A DNA stretch of 47,540 nucleotides from Deltaproteobacteria bacterium (GTDB lineage Bacteria; Myxococcota_A; Polyangia; Haliangiales; J016): NCBI GenBank assembly GCA_003696105.1, contig RFGE01000190.1:1-47540 (forward strand), in the 5' to 3' direction. Under the pieces are notes generated by a model, which was given only the letters and a program-made list of their open reading frames with translations, was not told the DNA's origin and made no database searches. The first letter of the stretch is position 1; the number at the start of each line of letters is the position of its first letter. The position numbers and the translations under genes are program-made. Shown here piece after piece: positions 46,812-47,540 of the stretch.

Positions 46812-47477
46812 CTATGCGTCTTTGGTCGGATCTCGGTCGGGCGACATGATGCCGTGCTCGAGCGCGTAGCGGACGACGTCCGCGCGCGTGCGCAGACCGA
46901 GCTTGTCGGCGACGCGCGCGCGGTACGTCTCGATGCTCTTGACGCTCACCGACAGGCGCTCCGCGATCTCGCGGTGAGTATGGCCGTAGGCGACCATCTC
47001 CAACACTTGCCGCTCGCGCCCGCTGAGCGCCGCGACCGCCTGGATCTTCGGCTGCGACCCGGCGGCGCACTGCGCGTCGATCGCCACATCGATGTAGGTA
47101 CGACCACCGTGGACGGTCCGGATCGCGCCGACCAGCTCGGACTCGCCGCTCGTCTTGACCATGTAGCCGGCGGCCCCGCTGGCGAGCGCGGCGCGCAAAT
47201 AGGACGGATCGTCGTGCATCGTGACCACCAGCACCCGCGTGTGCGGCGACGACGCGCGGATCGCCGGCAGCGCCGACAGCCCGCTGCCACCCGGCATGCT
47301 CACGTCGAGCAGCATCACGTCCGGTCGCCACTTCGCGGCCACCTCGATGGCGGCCGCCGCGTCGCCCGCCTCCGCGACGACCTCCATGTCGGGCGCCGCC
47401 GCCACCAGGCGGCGAAAGCCAGCGCGCACGAGCGCATGATCGTCGACGATCGCGATGCGAATCGGAGCTCCCGGCAT
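46812..47477 (-). CDS. NarL/LuxR-type response regulator (second copy)
   Basis: 221 residues from the ATG at 47477, which is spaced well from AGGGGGT; a GTG two codons earlier would abut that site. The receiver has DD near residue 11, the phosphoacceptor in LLDVSMPGG and the Lys in GYMVKTS. The LuxR domain reads LSGRERQVLEMVAYGHTHREIA and SVKSIETYRARVADKLGLR. It is a paralogue of the regulator at 23120, almost identical in the recognition helix, so the two may share target sites. No kinase gene is beside it; the orphan kinase at 34787 is a candidate partner by elimination only. Confidence 0.93.
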   Translation of the reverse strand: MPGAPIRIAIVDDHALVRAGFRRLVAAAPDMEVVAEAGDAAAAIEVAAKWRPDVMLLDVSMPGGSGLSALPAIRASSPHTRVLVVTMHDDPSYLRAALASGAAGYMVKTSGESELVGAIRTVHGGRTYIDVAIDAQCAAGSQPKIQAVAALSGRERQVLEMVAYGHTHREIAERLSVSVKSIETYRARVADKLGLRTRADVVRYALEHGIMSPDRDPTKDA

Positions 47478-47496
47478 GGCCACCCCCTATTTGTTC

Positions 47497-47526
47497 AGTG
47501 TACCCCCAGGGGTGATGCTTGCGCAA
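47497..47526 (-). promoter_or_regulatory. candidate promoter of the second NarL-type regulator
   Basis: On the minus strand TTGCGC (47521-47526) and TACACT (47497-47502) are 18 bases apart. The leader would be about 13 bases and contain AGGGGG. Confidence 0.45.
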
Positions 47527-47540
47527 AGGAATCGTATCGG

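Overview
The window is a GC-rich bacterial chromosome segment whose content points to a member of the Myxococcota. The evidence is a MYXO-CTERM-type C-terminal sorting signal (protein at 25306-27039), about fifteen predicted lipoproteins, two sigma-54 activators (one with an N-terminal FHA domain), PilZ/GGDEF signalling proteins, and several promoters that fit the sigma-54 -24/-12 pattern. I see no rRNA, tRNA, CRISPR array, insertion sequence or prophage. Placement below the phylum is not attempted.

Layout. 1-3.8 kb: an alpha/beta hydrolase cut by the window edge, a secreted protein, a MoxR-type AAA+ ATPase and a MepA-like lipoprotein. 3.9-8.4 kb: lon followed by dnaK on the minus strand, with a long inverted repeat over the candidate dnaK promoter. 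8.5-12.4 kb: a tightly packed plus-strand run with three 4-base overlaps (GntR/FadR-type regulator, small protein, GMC oxidoreductase, unknown protein) ending in a DUF309-like protein; tandem GGT-N3-ACC operators abut the regulator's start. 12.4-16.8 kb: a lipoprotein, an extensin-like peptidase-fold protein, a Cys-rich protein and an FHA-GAF-AAA+-Fis activator. 16.9-22.1 kb, all minus strand: an RRM RNA-binding protein with a structured leader, trxC-cnoX, a helical membrane-anchored protein, a PHB-depolymerase-like esterase and an ECF sigma factor fused to a zinc motif. A roughly 100-bp tandem duplication lies between the esterase and the helical protein.

22.2-30.2 kb: a persulfide dioxygenase-like protein, a NarL-type regulator, a zinc-ribbon protein, then a probable operon of a MYXO-CTERM protein and two haem-motif lipoproteins behind a good sigma-54 promoter. 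Two unrelated lipoproteins follow. 30.5-33.5 kb: a short sigma-54 activator, a near-consensus sigma-54 promoter, a degenerate-receiver GGDEF protein and a PilZ-receiver protein, which together look like a self-contained c-di-GMP module. 33.5-39.9 kb: a small basic protein, lipoproteins, a membrane histidine kinase with a receiver stub, an AT-rich island, a DUF2265-type aminopeptidase and PolX. 40-47.5 kb: an OPA-type transporter coupled to a class V aminotransferase, an outer-membrane-type lipoprotein, a third haem-motif lipoprotein, a pterin dehydratase, a MORN-repeat protein, a PilZ/J-like/TPR fusion and a second NarL-type regulator.

Two themes run through the window. First, a dozen genes have a TAnnnT hexamer 6-8 bases before the start codon, which suggests widespread leaderless transcription. 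Second, the sigma-54-like promoters sit in front of the c-di-GMP module and of both loci encoding the haem-motif lipoprotein family. All functions are read from motifs by eye; no database search was run.
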